Shown here: positions 24,420 through 36,648 of the stretch, piece after piece | Position numbering within the stretch: position 1 is the first letter of the stretch | How the letters are laid out: each line of letters starts with the position of its first letter | NCBI GenBank assembly: GCA_023362775.1 | Contig: JALMGJ010000003.1 | Span: forward strand, 183,245,725 to 183,309,724 | Direction of reading: 5' to 3' | Length of the DNA: 64,000 nucleotides | Source of the DNA: Charina bottae | Lineage: Eukaryota > Chordata > Lepidosauria > Squamata > Charinaidae | The notes under the pieces: model-generated | The model's input: only the letters and a program-made list of their open reading frames with translations | Told to the model about the DNA's origin: nothing | Database searches by the model: none | Program-made: the position numbers and the translations under genes

Positions 24420-26860
24420 TTTCCTGCTGGAAGATTAATCCAGTGTCTGCTGCTGGGCAATAAAATGTTCAGGTTTCACTTTCAGTCTCCCAAGCATATT
24501 GCTGTTTAAATATTGCATTAATTTAATTTAAATATTGCATTAAATATTGCTGTTTGATTTGTTAAAATCATTTCAATATCTTTTCTAGCTAAAGCTCCTT
24601 TTCTAATGGGATTTTACTGCTTTAGGCAAAAAAAAAAGACTCATTTTCCTTATCACTGTTTTGATCTGCAGTGCTTTGAGTTGGCTCTGATTAACCTGCA
24701 GGTTTTTTTTTAAAGTTTCTGCATCATCTTAAATGACCCCATATGCATGCCATTAAGATGAGACCAATTTTTATTTTGAAATGTGATAAATTCAGGCATT
24801 ATGGCTTTTCATCCAAGGTGTCATTAAATCTGGTATCTAGAAAAGATTGACAATAGCAAATGTTCAACAAAAGAACAACATGCATTCACAAAATACTGTA
24901 GCCTGGAGGTATATGATCATTACACATGCAAAATCCACCTTAACTGTAGCTTCAAGATAAAACAATGGTCAAGGAGCACCAGAAGCCCATTTCCACAACC
25001 TCCCTGTGATTAATGTATTGATAACAGCAGGATGAAGCCAAAGAGTTCTGGCATTGGACTGAGAAGGGTGGAAAATGATGGCCAAGTCCCCATCTGATTC
25101 ATGCTGGAAAGACCTGCCTTCCCAGTGGTTTGTTGGAAGAACTCTTCAGCATCTCAACCAATATTTCCTTCTGAAGAGCATGGTACCAAAGTTCTGCTGG
25201 TGGGGCACACTAGACCCACATGCCTTGCTCTGACGGTAACCAGTGTGAGACATCTTGGTAGAACTTGTTGCAGTAGCTGCCTGCACTGTGGCAGTACAAA
25301 CAGCATCATCCCACACCATTTGTAAAACTAGATGAGGGTCTACACTGAGTATACATAGATGCCAAAGGTCTCCAGTGCAATCCTGAGATCTCCAAGTAGA
25401 TAATTGGGCTTCCCAGACTGAGCTCACCAAAAGCTACCCAGACATTCAACCCAGTACAGGTAGATACAGTATATATTTGACTTTCAAACTCCTGCAATCC
25501 TATGACTCTAAGAAGTGTCCAAATATGTATTGCGAATTAGGATGAAGCCCTGTTAAGCCATAGACTTTTCTACGTCAACATGACAGCACAGTTCTCTGCA
25601 CTTCTTTTGGCCACCTTTCCCCAATCTCAATGGACACCTTGTTTTGTGAATCTGAGAGTTGGGGCCAATGGCTGTTGGTTGCTGACATGACTGGCATTCC
25701 GGCTCTGGGCACCTCTAGCTTCCACAGCACACACAGAGAGGTGGGAAAGATACATCCCAAATGCCAGGAGGGTGAAACTTAGTCATGTGATGATACTGAG
25801 GATGATGGCCCAATCCACTGATTCACTACAAGAGTTTCTTGTGTTGTTATGTAGTAAAGGTTTGGGGTGTTAATGCTGCAGGAATTACTTATGATGGCAG
25901 ACGTGTTGCTATATACAATCCCAAACCACATATTGAAGCGGACTAATCATGTGAATTATGCTATTTTCATACATTAAAAAAACAGCCTCAATGGCCTCTT
26001 TTTCTTTCTCCATCCTTCCTGTTCTCTCTTCCGCTCAGGCTGCTGGGTGAAATGCCAGAACGTAAGAGCTTCTCAGTGACGGAAGGACTGTTTTTCCTCC
26101 TCTACAACTATAAGCCTCAGCAACATTCAAGAGCTCAAGCAATCCTTACAAACCAGCTTCACCTCACTCCTAATTAAGTTAACTTTTGCTGATATTGACA
26201 GTTAAGGTATAAGCAAGACACACACACACACCGATTTACTCTCGCATTGACTAGATGCTGCAGACACAGCTTCAGGCAGCTTGACCCACATTTAACGCTC
26301 TGCACTTCGAATCTCTTAGTCAAGCTTAGCTAAAATAAACCATGTTCATTCATTGTAGAGTTTTTCTGGAGCTTGTTAAGGGAGGGCAATTTTTTCTGTG
26401 ATTTTTCTGTTTCTCATTTTACCAATCATGCATTTATTACAGCCTGTTTCCAGGTCACCTTGTAAACTAAGGAAACATTTGCACAAAATTAGTAAGAATA
26501 ATTTTGCATCGTTCTCCCAATGTACACATTTTTGTGCACATTTCCTAGGTTGAACACTTTTTAATAGATAATTCTGTTTATAGTTCTGCATGTGGCTTTG
26601 CTACAGCAAAATATGCATTTATGTAAATGTATATGTTTTGTGTACATTTTTTAGATGCAAAATGCATTACACAGTGGAGAAAACTACAGATTTTTGTATT
26701 CGGGGGAATTCTAATATGCGATTAAATTAGATTAAATCAATTCATGGAAATTATGCATGGAATTATCTAACAGAAAAATTAGTCTGAACTTTTCCTATTA
26801 TTCACCTACATTGTGGTGAATATGATACTCCCTCTGTCCCCCCCCCCCCCCCGTTAGCAT
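24420..26860. other. Intergenic, nothing recognised
   Basis: Several chance ORFs of under 100 codons, none with recognisable protein content. A short CA tract lies near 26219-26232 and a C run at about 26839-26852. No intact mobile element seen. Confidence 0.5.
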
Positions 26861-26863
26861 TAC

Positions 26864-27100
26864 TTTTTTTTTTTATCCATTCAATCGTGTCCAATTCTTG
26901 GAGATTGCCTGGACAAGTCCCTGCAGGGTTTTTTGGCAAGTTTTTTTTTGGCAAGTGGTTTGCCATTGCCTCCTTCCTAGGGTTGATAGAGAGTGACTGG
27001 CCCAAGGTCACTCAGCTGGTTTTGTGCCCAAGGCGGGACTAGAACTGAGTCTCCCGGTTTCTAGCCTGATGCCTTTAACCACTATACCAAACTGGCTCTA
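26864..27100 (-). mobile_element. Sauria-type tRNA SINE (minus)
   Basis: On the minus strand it starts GAGCCAGTTTGGTATAGTGG (A-box region) and continues through a GAGACTCAGTTCTAGTCCC-like B box and a CTGGGTGACCTTGGGCC-like body. It ends with AATTGGACACGATTGAAT and a poly-A tail (poly-T at 26864-26874). It is the same family as the copies at 39854 and 45762. The layout matches the squamate 'Sauria' SINE. Confidence 0.85.
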
Positions 27101-27159
27101 ATATTCATACTGTGTTGATTCTGAATGTGTGCACTATATTTACAGAAGGATGTTGAATG

Positions 27160-27420
27160 GTTACAGAGGCCTCAGAGGACGGCAATAAAAATGATACAGG
27201 AACTTGAAGACATGCTTTAGGAGGACAGGCTGAAGGAACTGGGGATGTTCAGCCTGGAGAAAAGACGACCCAGGGGAGATCTCATAGCCACATTCAGGTA
27301 CATAAAGGAAAGCTACCAGAAAGATGGAGAACTATTTTCCATACAGAAACTAGAATCAGAAATAACTATAAGTTGCAGTTACCTAGGTTTCATTTCAATA
27401 AAGGGGGAATAAAAGCTTCC
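27160..27420 (+). mobile_element. CR1-like LINE fragment
   Basis: Contains codons readable as [21 protein letters not shown], the block found near the end of CR1-type LINE ORFs. No further domains are seen. It starts and ends without visible target duplications. Confidence 0.7.
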
Positions 27421-28185
27421 TAAAATTGGCAGGTCATAGGATTGCACCCTTAATCCAATGAGCAGATGTTAATTCCTGCTGTGAACCTCATTAGCTTCTT
27501 GTATGATGTTGGGTGACTTCTCCATTATCTGTTTACTGTACTCTACTTAAATATGTATCATGTTTGTGTACATGCACTTTTTACCCCCTTAACCACAGTC
27601 GGTCTGCCACTAATTTGTGTCTTTTTAATACATGATTAATCACATTCCCCACCACCACCTTTAAAAAAAGGAAAAAGACATCCAAATTCATACTAACACA
27701 CACGATCTTTTGTGTTTGTCTGATTTATTAAATAGACTGGGAAACAAATGTTACCCTTGTGGCTTATACAATCAAGACGTGTTATTCCTACTTAAAGAAA
27801 CAGCTTTATCAAAACTTAATTGCTAAAAGTAATTAAGTTTGTGTAATTGTTATTATAGCTGACAGGAAAGATTTATGAGAAAGAATGGAGTTTTTTTTTT
27901 TTTTTTTTTAGTAAGTGCAAACCCTAGTGGAGTTGCAAAAGGGGACCAGACTATTAAACAAATGTGACCGCCTTCCCCCCTCAAATCATGAGAAGAAAAA
28001 TATGCCAAACTGAAAGTGGACATGTGGTGTGAAGACCTTGGGCATACATTAGAGAGCATCTTATTATGATGACACATGGGATCAATTGGATCAAATGAAA
28101 TATAGTATACATTTAACTTTGACAAGAGGGTCATCAGATGCAGCACCAAGCTAAAAAAAACAACTAGATCCATTTTGTTTATTGA
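27421..28185. other. Intergenic, nothing recognised
   Basis: AT-rich, with a poly-T tract of about 20 at 27891-27910. No gene or repeat family recognised. Confidence 0.5.
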
Positions 28186-28189
28186 CCTT

Positions 28190-29835
28190 TTTCAGAATTC
28201 AAGATAAAAAATCTCAAATCTTGGTAGACTCCCTCCTCAAGAGGTCATTCATGGACCAAACGGTTTTCAATAACTATTGACCAGTCTCCAACCTTCCCTT
28301 TTTGGGGAAGGTTGTTGAGAAGATGGTTGGTCTGCAGTTGAGAACCTTGGAGGAAACAGTTTTAGACCCATTCGTCTAGTTTCAGGCTGGGATTTAATGC
28401 TGAGACAGATTTGATTGTGCTTGTAGATGACCTGTGGCAGAGCTGGGATGGAGGTGGTGCATCCATTCTTGTGCTCCTTGATGTCTCAGTGGCTTTTGAT
28501 ACCATGGTATCCTTCTGAGATGGCTCTGTGGGTTGGGTATTGGGGGCACTGTTTTATGGCGGTTCTCTTCCTATCTCCAGGGCTGGTTCCAATTGGTGTT
28601 GGTTGGAGGGGGGAGAAATAGTTCCACAGGCCCCTCCTTTGTTGGGTGCCGCAGGGTTCTATTCTCTTTCCTCTCCTTATCAACTTCTGCATGAAACTGC
28701 TGGGCGCAGTCATCTGCCAGTTTGAGGTTTGGTATCATAAATAATCTGACAATACCCAATTATATTTTTCAACCCCTGGCAGGCAAAGTAAGGCTATCGA
28801 GGTTCTGTCCCAATGCCTGGAGGCTTTGCAGTTTTGGATAAGGAGGAACCATCTCCGACTCAATCCTACCAAGACCGAGTGGCTGTGGGTGTTTGGGCCA
28901 TCTAGATCTGGGGATATTCCATCTCTGACCTTTGAGGGGGTTGTACTTCCCCATTCAAGGGTGTTGTGCAATCTGGGAGTCTTCCTGGACTCCGACTCAA
29001 TCCTACCCATCTCCGACTCAATCCTACCAAGACCGAGTGGCTGTGGGTGTTTGGGCCATCTAGATCTGGGGATATTCCATCTCTGACCTTTGAGGGGGTT
29101 GTACTTCCCCATTCAAGGGTGTTGTGCAATCTGGGAGTCTTCCTGGACTCACAGCTTCTGCTCAATTAGCAGGTGGCAGCTGTGGCCAGGAAGGCTTTGC
29201 ACAGCTACATCCAGTGCACCAGTTGCACACTTTCCTAGATTGGGGGGCCCTTCAGACAGTCACTCATGCCCTGGTCATATCATGGCTTGATTATTGCAAT
29301 GTGTTCTACATGGGGCTGCCCTTAAAGACCACCTGGAAATTTCAGCTGGTGAAGAATGCAGCTGCACAGGCAGCGATGGACATGCCTTGTTATGTCCATG
29401 TTACACCTCTGGTTCACAGGCTGCACTGGTTGCCAGTTAGCTTCTGTGTGCAATTCAAAGTGCTGCTTGTTACCCATAAAGCCCTACATGGCATAGGGTC
29501 TGGTTGCTTGAAGGAATGCCCGTCTCCCATAGTATCTGCCTGGCCAACTCCATCTGACAGGGTTGGCACACCCTGGGTTCCTTCAATTAAACAATGCCAT
29601 CTATTGGGACCCCAGAAGTGTGCCTTCTCTGTAGCAGCACCTGCCCTCTGGAATGAGGAGACCCAGCTCTTCGCCCAAGCCTGGTGAAGCCTCCCTTGGA
29701 TTGGGTGGCTTTGTTTCTTTCCGTCATCTTTACTCTTCATTTTGTCTATTCTATTTTTTTCTTTTTAATGTTTTTATTTCTAACTGCCCAGAGTCATTGG
29801 GAGTCAGACAGCATATAACTTTAATACATAATAAT
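28190..29835 (+). mobile_element. Older CR1/L3-like LINE with internal duplication
   Basis: A plus-strand relative of the LINE at 20.6-23.6 kb. Recognisable pieces are the FGKVVEKM-like start near 28300, SRLNPTKTEWLWVFG near 28855, a DYCNVFYMGLPLKTTWKFQLV block in the 29124-29687 frame, and FKVLLVTHKALHGIGSGCL. The region is full of stops and indels, so the element is dead. The end at 29785-29835 (CTGCCCAGAGTCATTGGG then ATAATAAT) is a typical LINE 3' tail. The RT palm with YADD is missing or too decayed to see. Confidence 0.85.
28853..29150. repeat. Perfect 140-bp direct duplication inside the LINE
   Basis: Positions 28853-28992 and 29011-29150 are identical by eye over 140 bp. They are separated by an 18-bp remnant (CGACTCAATCCTACCCAT) that is itself a partial copy, giving a period of 158 bp. 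The rest of the element is strongly decayed, so the duplication is much younger than the insertion, or an assembly effect. Confidence 0.9.
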
Positions 29836-30260
29836 AATCTTTGAGAATTCATCACATTTTTTTAACAATTTAGTTAAGACCCCCCGTTTTAGGCAGGCAT
29901 TGTTTTTCAAATGATGAAGGAAAGCACAAACAAAAATTGATAATTTATATATATGGTTATATATCCATATTAAAACCAATTTTATTTTTGGTGAGATTAA
30001 ATTATACAAAAGACAGTTTTGTATACCAATTCCCCCCTCCCTTTTAAAAGTTGATTGGAAAGCCTTTGGACCACTCAACATTTTCCTTTGTATGATTTCC
30101 TGTAAATGTCATTTTTTTCAACAGTGGAGAACCTCTTTTGGCAATATATTTTTTTGTTATTGGTGGAAAAACACAGCTTGAAGGCCAGTTTGAACCTGTA
30201 GCACAGGCTCATTTACGCATGCACATGCAGTCTCAGAATCAAAAGTACTTATCTCATATA

Positions 30261-30478
30261 CAGGTAGTCATCGTTGAGCAACTGCAATTGGGCCAGGCAA
30301 CTTGGTCGTTAAGCGAAGCAGTCGCTAAGTGAAACTGACTGTGCTTATGATCTTATTTCAGCTTTCCTTTGCTTTACAGACTGTCGAAGGTTGTAAATGT
30401 GAGTATTGGTTGCAAAGTTACTTTTTCATCACTGTCGTAACTGCATACAGTCACTGTACGAGGCATTCGCTAAATATA
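30261..30478 (+). mobile_element. TA-flanked MITE (CAGGTAGTC family), plus copy
   Basis: Starts CAGGTAGTCATCGTTGAG after TA. It shares the internal block CTGTGCTTATGATCTTA then CAGCTTTCCTTTGCTTTACAG with the minus-strand copy at 59790-60012. The right end is diverged (about GCATTCGCTAAATATA). It is a short non-coding DNA element, probably Tc1/mariner-like given the TA flank. Confidence 0.75.
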
Positions 30479-30479
30479 T

Positions 30480-33400
30480 ACTGTGCCTTTGCTCTTAAAA
30501 ACCAACCAGCCAGGAAGAAATACTGTATCAAATCAGTAACGGACTGCACTATGCAGAGATAATTCAGTCCACTTGTTTCTCAAGTACAGGAATCCTACTT
30601 AAAACTTGAAGATAATACACTTTCATCTTTTACTATGTATCAGTAAACGAGAGATTTGTGCAACATTTGATGCCGGCATTTTGATGGTATTAGTTCTGTG
30701 GACCTTAAGATGCAGAATATGTACAAAATGATACACATACTGGTTCACTACTCACAAGCAGAAATCTGGAAGGCAATTCTATTTGCAGATAGAAGTTCAG
30801 AACAAACAAAAGCTAAATGGACTGAAATGCGTAATTCCTTCTACAGACTTGCTGAAATACAGCTGACACGAGGCCTGAAATGTTTTGAATAAAATTCCTA
30901 CATTGCTATGAAGCATTTTTATACACAACTATTATGTTATAGATAGCAATCTGGTAGCTAAAAGGGCTGAAATAGCAAATATTTTGTCTTCTCTTTAATA
31001 TTCATTCCAAAGAGAGTCCAAAACCTCTGCACCTCTAAAGAAGTCGTATTTTGCTACTGAGTCAAGATATCACTTAAGTGTTTTTCTATAGCTAGCTCTG
31101 GTGTTTGCTAAGGAATATTTCATTCTCTTTGGATATGAAGTCTTGAAAATTCTCGCTTGAACCAAAGCTCTACAATTTGTATCAGCTCAGCCCTTTGTAG
31201 AGTTAAATTCTGCTTAAAATAATATAGTCAAGAGATTATTTGACAAGTAGAAAAATTAAATGAACTATACAGGCTGTACACTCATTATGTATGACATTGC
31301 ATGCCAATCTGAATTTGAATTTGTAACTTTTAAAAAAAGGAAACACAGGCACTGCTCTGCCCAACATGTGACAGAATTCAAAGCTTCCTTTTTACCCTCA
31401 GAACTCCTGCCAGAAGGGCCACCGCGCTCCCTTCTTCTCCAGCCTCACCCCCCCCCCCCCGCTCCAGGATCCCCAGCTGCATAGAGAAGATCTGGTGGGT
31501 CGAGGCAGACTGTCCAGCTGGTTTGGTCTTTCGATAAAGCCGGTTCCCTCAGCAAAAGAGCAGCACTGAAGCACCCCCAGCATTGCTGAAGTCCAACGTG
31601 ACTAAGCGAGTTTCCAGTGATCATTTTAACACGGCCTTCAAGTTTGGGAAGTATAAATACTTGTGTAAAATGTGTGTGTGTGATTTGTAGCAGCTTGTTC
31701 GGAGAATGGTAAAACGGTGGTAGAACTAATAGGCACCCTGAGCCAATTATTCACAAGGAACACACAATGTGGTGTAGCAGGAGTGCTTTAATTCAATTAA
31801 TGTCATCTGTACTATTAATTTAAGAACAATTCCTCTGCAGTGATTATAATGAAAACAAACTTGTGAAGAACTGAGCAGTGGTTGCATGAATACTATTAAA
31901 TACTGCTTAGCCCACTCCATTTATTGTGTTTAGCAATAGGCCAATACTGCTTCCATTTATATCAGCTTGGAACTATTATTTTTAAATTCCTGATGCTGTT
32001 ACAGAATCAAGTTCAAATACTGGAAGAGACACGTTTTCATTCTGAATACACTGGCATTAAATCAGAAGCCATTCTTTAAAAAAATTACTTCAAAGTACAG
32101 AAACAAGGGAAATATTTTATTCACTTTTTTCCCTAGGGGACAGGCCTCACATTATTTCCTGTTGCGCCATTTGATCATGTCTGTTAATTTTATGTTACAT
32201 ACAACCAAGAAGAGGCCTACAGTAGCAAGGAAATTAATATCCACGGAATTATGGATGATGAACAAGTTTCCAACATGCTTTCTACAAAAATGGAATATGC
32301 TTAAGTCCAAACCTGCTTCTCCAAAATTTACTTGTAGGCAAGGCTCTTTATTGTACCATCTGTTTTGTGCCCCCCCCCTTTTAATGGTTTTTGCTAGTTG
32401 CCAAATCATCTAATTCTAAGGTTCAAAAGTTAGCATTCCTCTGCAGGCAGATTTAGGAAAGTTGCTCTGAATCTACTAAAGAAGAAATAGGCTGATGCTT
32501 GCATATCACAAGGATGGTAAGGTACATTTAATAAATGAGTAGCATCTAATTTACATACCACAGCTTATAGGGGCACATCATGGACGTAATATTGGCCAAG
32601 ACAATGTCCTACTTTTATCAAGCGTCTCTTTTGATAGGTCAGAAAAGCATAGTTCTGCGAAGCTTGTGTCACTGTTAAGAATTTTCTGGCAATGCTAGGA
32701 TAGCAACAGGCAGTAAGAAGAATATTTGCTGAGTACAATATTCATTAAGTTTACAAGAAGCATACGGTTTTTAAACTTACCTCACATTAAGCATCTGGAA
32801 CAAGTATTCTGTAGGAGTAAAACTGTGCCTGAAAACAGCTGTAAGATCTCTCTCATCAAAAAAACTATTGTGTAAATACAGCAGGCTTTTGTTTCTTGGT
32901 TTCATACAGAATGAGTTCATGGGACACATTTCTCCACTGTAAGCTTAAGAGAGTGCTTAGCAATGCTATGATGAGAGTACATAGCCTCATGACCAATTCT
33001 CAAAATCATTATTTTGCTTTTACACAAGTATTGTTTAGTGGTACAGTGCTTTTACGCTATGTCAAACTTTACCAATTAAGAAAATACATTTTCTAAACCA
33101 ACTGCTTTAAAGGTAGGCAAGGTCGATTTTGGTACTGGCTCATAGGGGTCTCCTAGGTCCCTATCCCTTCAATAACCACTTTTTTTACCGCTTCTTGGAC
33201 AGAGAGCTTTAAGACTAACTAGTGTCAGATATTTTGTTTTAATTTAACAGAACTGAAAGAAGCAAATCAGATTTTTTTTAAAAAAATAATTATCATACAG
33301 TTCCAAAGTAATTGAATTATAAACCAGACAAAGTGTTTGAGTTACATTAATGTAAAGCACTTTGAAAGCATTCCTTCAACTCACAACAGAGGTAGTAATA

Positions 33401-34415
33401 TAAACCATGGATCTTAAAATGGATGCAACAGTCATTTCTAAGGTTCTTCTCACCCTGATGCTTCCATCCCTTATATTGACACTGCCCGTGACCTTTTCTT
33501 TCATCACAGGAGAAATACCTGGAATGCCAATGTTCAGAGCTGTGGTCACCAAAACAATACAAAACATGGAAATCATAGCCTCTTGATTTCATCCAAGCCC
33601 CCCCCCCCGCCCATCCAAAGCACACACCTGAGATGAATCCATAGCATTCAATAGCACAACAACGTTGTGTTTAGCCTCGAATAGAAATATTGGAGGATTT
33701 TCTACGAAAATGGTAGCAGTGTTTCCTTTTTTTCACTAAGCAGAGCTACAGAGATGTAAACATTTATTCCATGAACAAAGACAGATCTATCTCCTTCCTT
33801 TTGAAAGATTTATCAGTGACATAAAATGTAATACTTATTTTAGCCTAATTATGGAAGAATCAAAATCCTTTTTGCAATATAAATATGCAATTACATTTAG
33901 TACCATTTCACTGAGCCTCACACATCATTTTAAGTCAAGTTTTTATAACAGGAATATGGAACATAATATAGCTTTCTAATTACCTGATCTTCCTAGAGAT
34001 AGTAAGATTAATTTACAAATATTGACACAATTTCTAATATTCAAGACATTGTTTACATGACCCAGCCATTTTAATACTTTGTTTTACGACGAGGTAAGAG
34101 ATGCCAGGTAAGAATGTCAGCTCCATCAGATGTGCAGAGAGAATTTGCCTCTCCGTAAATCCAGTCAAGCCACTAATGGGATGACCACAGAATATTCTTC
34201 AGGAACTCAGTTGTGGAGAAAGCTGTTGCATTTACCACGTCCTACACTGAAAAATGCTGGATAATTTTTATTAAGGCAAGTGCAAGTCTTAAATGTTATC
34301 TTTTTAGCTTTCAAATTTCTAGTCAGCCTACAACAAAGTAGAAATGAATAGTAGCAAGAACACATATTTCAGATATTCTAAAGGGTTAAAAATGTCATCT
34401 CTCACGCCAACTTTC
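30480..34415. other. Intergenic and FAM210A 3' UTR
   Basis: The part nearest 34415 should be the 3' UTR of FAM210A, which is transcribed on the minus strand. A candidate minus-strand AATAAA lies at 33763-33768, but I cannot fix the transcript end. C runs at about 31447-31460 and 33600-33608 are simple sequence. No other exon or element is recognised. Confidence 0.45.
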
Positions 34416-34748
34416 CTATTCTTTCTTCTTTATAAATGAAACTTTATCTTTGGTTTCTTGTATCTTTTCAGTTATCCTCTCTTTTGTTTCTTCCATTTTC
34501 TCAGTTAATTTTTCTTTTGTTTCTTCCATTTTCTCAGTTAATTTTTCTTTCGTTTCTTCCATTTTGCCACTAATCATGTCTCTTGTCTCCTCCATTTTTC
34601 CTGAGAGTCGTTCTTTTGTTTCTTCCATTCGGTCCTGAATATATTCCTTCACTGGAGGTGGTGTGGACATATACCCCTGCTTGCGAAGATACTTCACAGT
34701 GATGGACGTTCCTCCTAATGTCACTGTGTATCTGGCTGGAGTTGCAAT
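34416..34748 (-). CDS. FAM210A: FAM210A exon 3: end of DUF1279 domain and expanded coiled-coil tail
   Basis: Encodes residues 195-304 and the TAG stop. It opens after a TTGGCAAG acceptor with IATPARYTVTLGG, continues through VKYLRKQGYMSTPPPVKEY (conserved in FAM210A), and then forms a lysine/glutamate coiled coil. The coil is six 11-residue units at residues 233-298 (34437-34634), each of the form x-K/R-M-E-E-T-K-E-x-x-S/T. It ends VSFIKKKE. From memory the human protein (272 residues) has three such units, so about 33 residues are gained here; the predicted total is 304. Units 3 and 4 differ by about one base, pointing to recent unit duplication. The frame stays open throughout. Confidence 0.95.
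   Translation of the reverse strand: MATPARYTVTLGGTSITVKYLRKQGYMSTPPPVKEYIQDRMEETKERLSGKMEETRDMISGKMEETKEKLTEKMEETKEKLTEKMEETKERITEKIQETKDKVSFIKKKE
34437..34634 (-). repeat. 33-bp coding minisatellite in FAM210A (six units)
   Basis: Six consecutive 33-bp units, each encoding an 11-residue hendecad of the C-terminal coiled coil. On the plus strand the recurring blocks are TTTTGTTTCTTCCATTTTC and CAGTTAATTTTTC. The central units are nearly identical and the outer ones more diverged, as expected for array growth by slippage or unequal exchange. Confidence 0.92.
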
Positions 34749-36536
34749 CTTGCCAATAAAAAAAAAAAATGTCTGTATATGTGTATAAAAACATTTAGGA
34801 CTTAAATGACTTTAAAAGTGAAGAAAAAGCATTCTATGGACCCAGTAATAGCATTCACAGGCTTGGCTTTAGCTGTAGCTCTTTAGACAGTGACTGTGCT
34901 AGTGAAGTTAAAGTACTAACATAACTCTAGTAAGGAGGCTCTCCAAGCTCTCCAGGGCATTCCTTAAAGAGACATCTATAGGTCTATGCCACTTTAATCA
35001 GTCATTCAGTCACTAAAAGAACAAGCTGCTCCCATCGGCAGCGTCTGTGCCTCCCAAAACCTGCTCTGAAACGTGGAATGCATCATCTGCAGAATACTTT
35101 AAGGGAACAGGTCACTTCTGAAGGAGGAAGGGAAAGTGGGATTTAGTCTCATGGTTTGTCTGAATTATTTCATTGCTCTTAAAGCTTTGAAAGATGAGTC
35201 GTGGTTTAATTTAAGTGGAACATTTTCCCACGACAATAAATGTTTTATAGATAATGATACAAAATAGCCACTTGGTGTAAACTCAGTGGGTCTGTTATAG
35301 AAGTGGACTTGGGCAATGTGATTTTCTAAGGTTCTCCTCTCCCTGCATTGCCAAGTCCACCCCCAATCTCCTCTAGAGAATCACAGTGGATACAGGGAGG
35401 AAGAGTGCGATCTAACGAGCAGAATGCCATTAAATACAACCCAGTGTCGTCTTCATTTCTAAATAGATGTCTCCCTTCTTCCTTTTTATTCCTCCAGCAG
35501 TCTCTTTACTTTCTTATAAACTGCTTTTTAACTATGTTTGCATCCAACTAAATATTTTCACTGTTAGAAACTTCAAATTATATAAACGAGTCTTTAACAT
35601 GGTTTCTCTTCTTTTACCGCCAGAGTAGAATTTATTTTATTAATTATAGCATTATCTACAGTGTCTTTGTGACAGAATCTATTCCTCAGTAATTATACAC
35701 ACAATTTGAATGCAGAATCCCAGAGTCTCATTTCTAATTCTGTAGGGATAGCCTGAGGTTGGTTAATTCAGCTTTTAATCTGCCTCTGTCCACAAATTCT
35801 AGCAGTCTGCCAAACATAAGAAGGGCCCCCGAGTTAGGGAAGCCTGGATTAATTAACTGTAAATTCTTGGTGCTCTCTGAGCTTGTTTGCTTGCTTGCAG
35901 ACATTTCATTACCCAAGTAGCTAACATCATCAGTGAGTGTGAGTGTGGGGTTTGTTCCCTGTTTGTATACAGTAGCTTGCCCTGCCAGTGTTGGTGGGGT
36001 ATGGTTTTCTCCTTGGTAGTTTCTTGATTAGGGTATTGTTTTCTGATTGTCTGTCTGATTATCTCTGCTTATTTGGGTGTTGGCTGCTGGAGAGGATGTG
36101 TTCTGGTCTTTTTGTTTCCTTCTTAGCTTTTGAATAGTGTGTAAATGTGGTTTATCTCTATGTGTCTAGTGATGGCTGATTTGTCTGAATGCCAAGCTTC
36201 CAGGAATTCCCTAGCATTTTTGGATTTAGCTTGGTCTAAGATGCTCCGAGTTTCCCAGTTGAAACTATGGTTGAGTCTATGTGTTGTGAGATTAAGGAAT
36301 TTTCGTCATGTCTTCTGACTGCTAGTTGGTGTTCATGGATGCACACAAACCCCACACTCACTAGCACTTTGGATGTTACCTAGTCGGGTAATGAAATGTC
36401 TGCAAGCAAACAGCCAAGATCAGAGAGCACCAAGGACTCCACAGTTCAAACCTGAGCTACAGATATTCTCTTCTATTGTAACTGTAAATTCAAATGTTCC
36501 TGTGGGTAGAGTTAAGAAACCTATGCATTTACTTAC
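34749..36536 (-). other. FAM210A intron 2
   Basis: Minus-strand intron between coding exons 2 and 3, with a GTAAGTAAATG donor and a TTGGCAAG acceptor. It holds the Penelope-like element at 35850-36440. The stretch 34800-35850 is AT-rich with nothing recognised. Confidence 0.85.
35850..36440 (-). mobile_element. Penelope-like element 3' end with inverted pseudo-LTR pieces
   Basis: On the minus strand, 36330 down to about 36120 reads, with breaks, as VHEHQLAVRRHDE, NFNWE, LDQAKSKNAREFLEAWHSDK and AITRHIEINHIYTLFKS. This is the C-terminal (GIY-YIG side) region of Penelope-like retroelements. It is followed by an HQHWQGKLLYTNREQTPHSHSL-like frame into a terminal repeat. The terminal repeat (CTGATGATGTTAGC near 35927-35933, then GAAATGTCTGCAAGC) occurs in minus orientation at 35855-35950 and in plus orientation at 36335-36440, so the two copies face each other. 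The family assignment is from remembered reptile Penelope sequences. Confidence 0.75.
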
Positions 36537-36648
36537 CTTATACAATGCATAGGCAGTTAATGCATTTCCACTTTGAGAATGCTTTAGAATGTTTACAATG
36601 CTTTCAGGCAACCCTATGAATTCAAGAAATGGAACGACATTTACTCCC
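36537..36648 (-). CDS. FAM210A: FAM210A exon 2 (DUF1279 domain core)
   Basis: A 112-bp exon: one base completing Lys157, then 37 codons from GVNVVPFLEFIGLPES to NALTAYALYK (residues 158-194). It has a TTATTTCACAG acceptor and an AAG/GTAAGTAAA donor on the minus strand. The sequence is the most conserved part of the DUF1279 domain shared by FAM210A and FAM210B. Entry is phase 2 and exit phase 0, matching exons 1 and 3. Confidence 0.96.

Noticed and set aside
24106..24509. Alanine/proline-rich ORFs of about 100 codons
   Set aside because: Low-complexity translations of GC triplet stretches in hAT copy B; no start context, no conservation signal visible.
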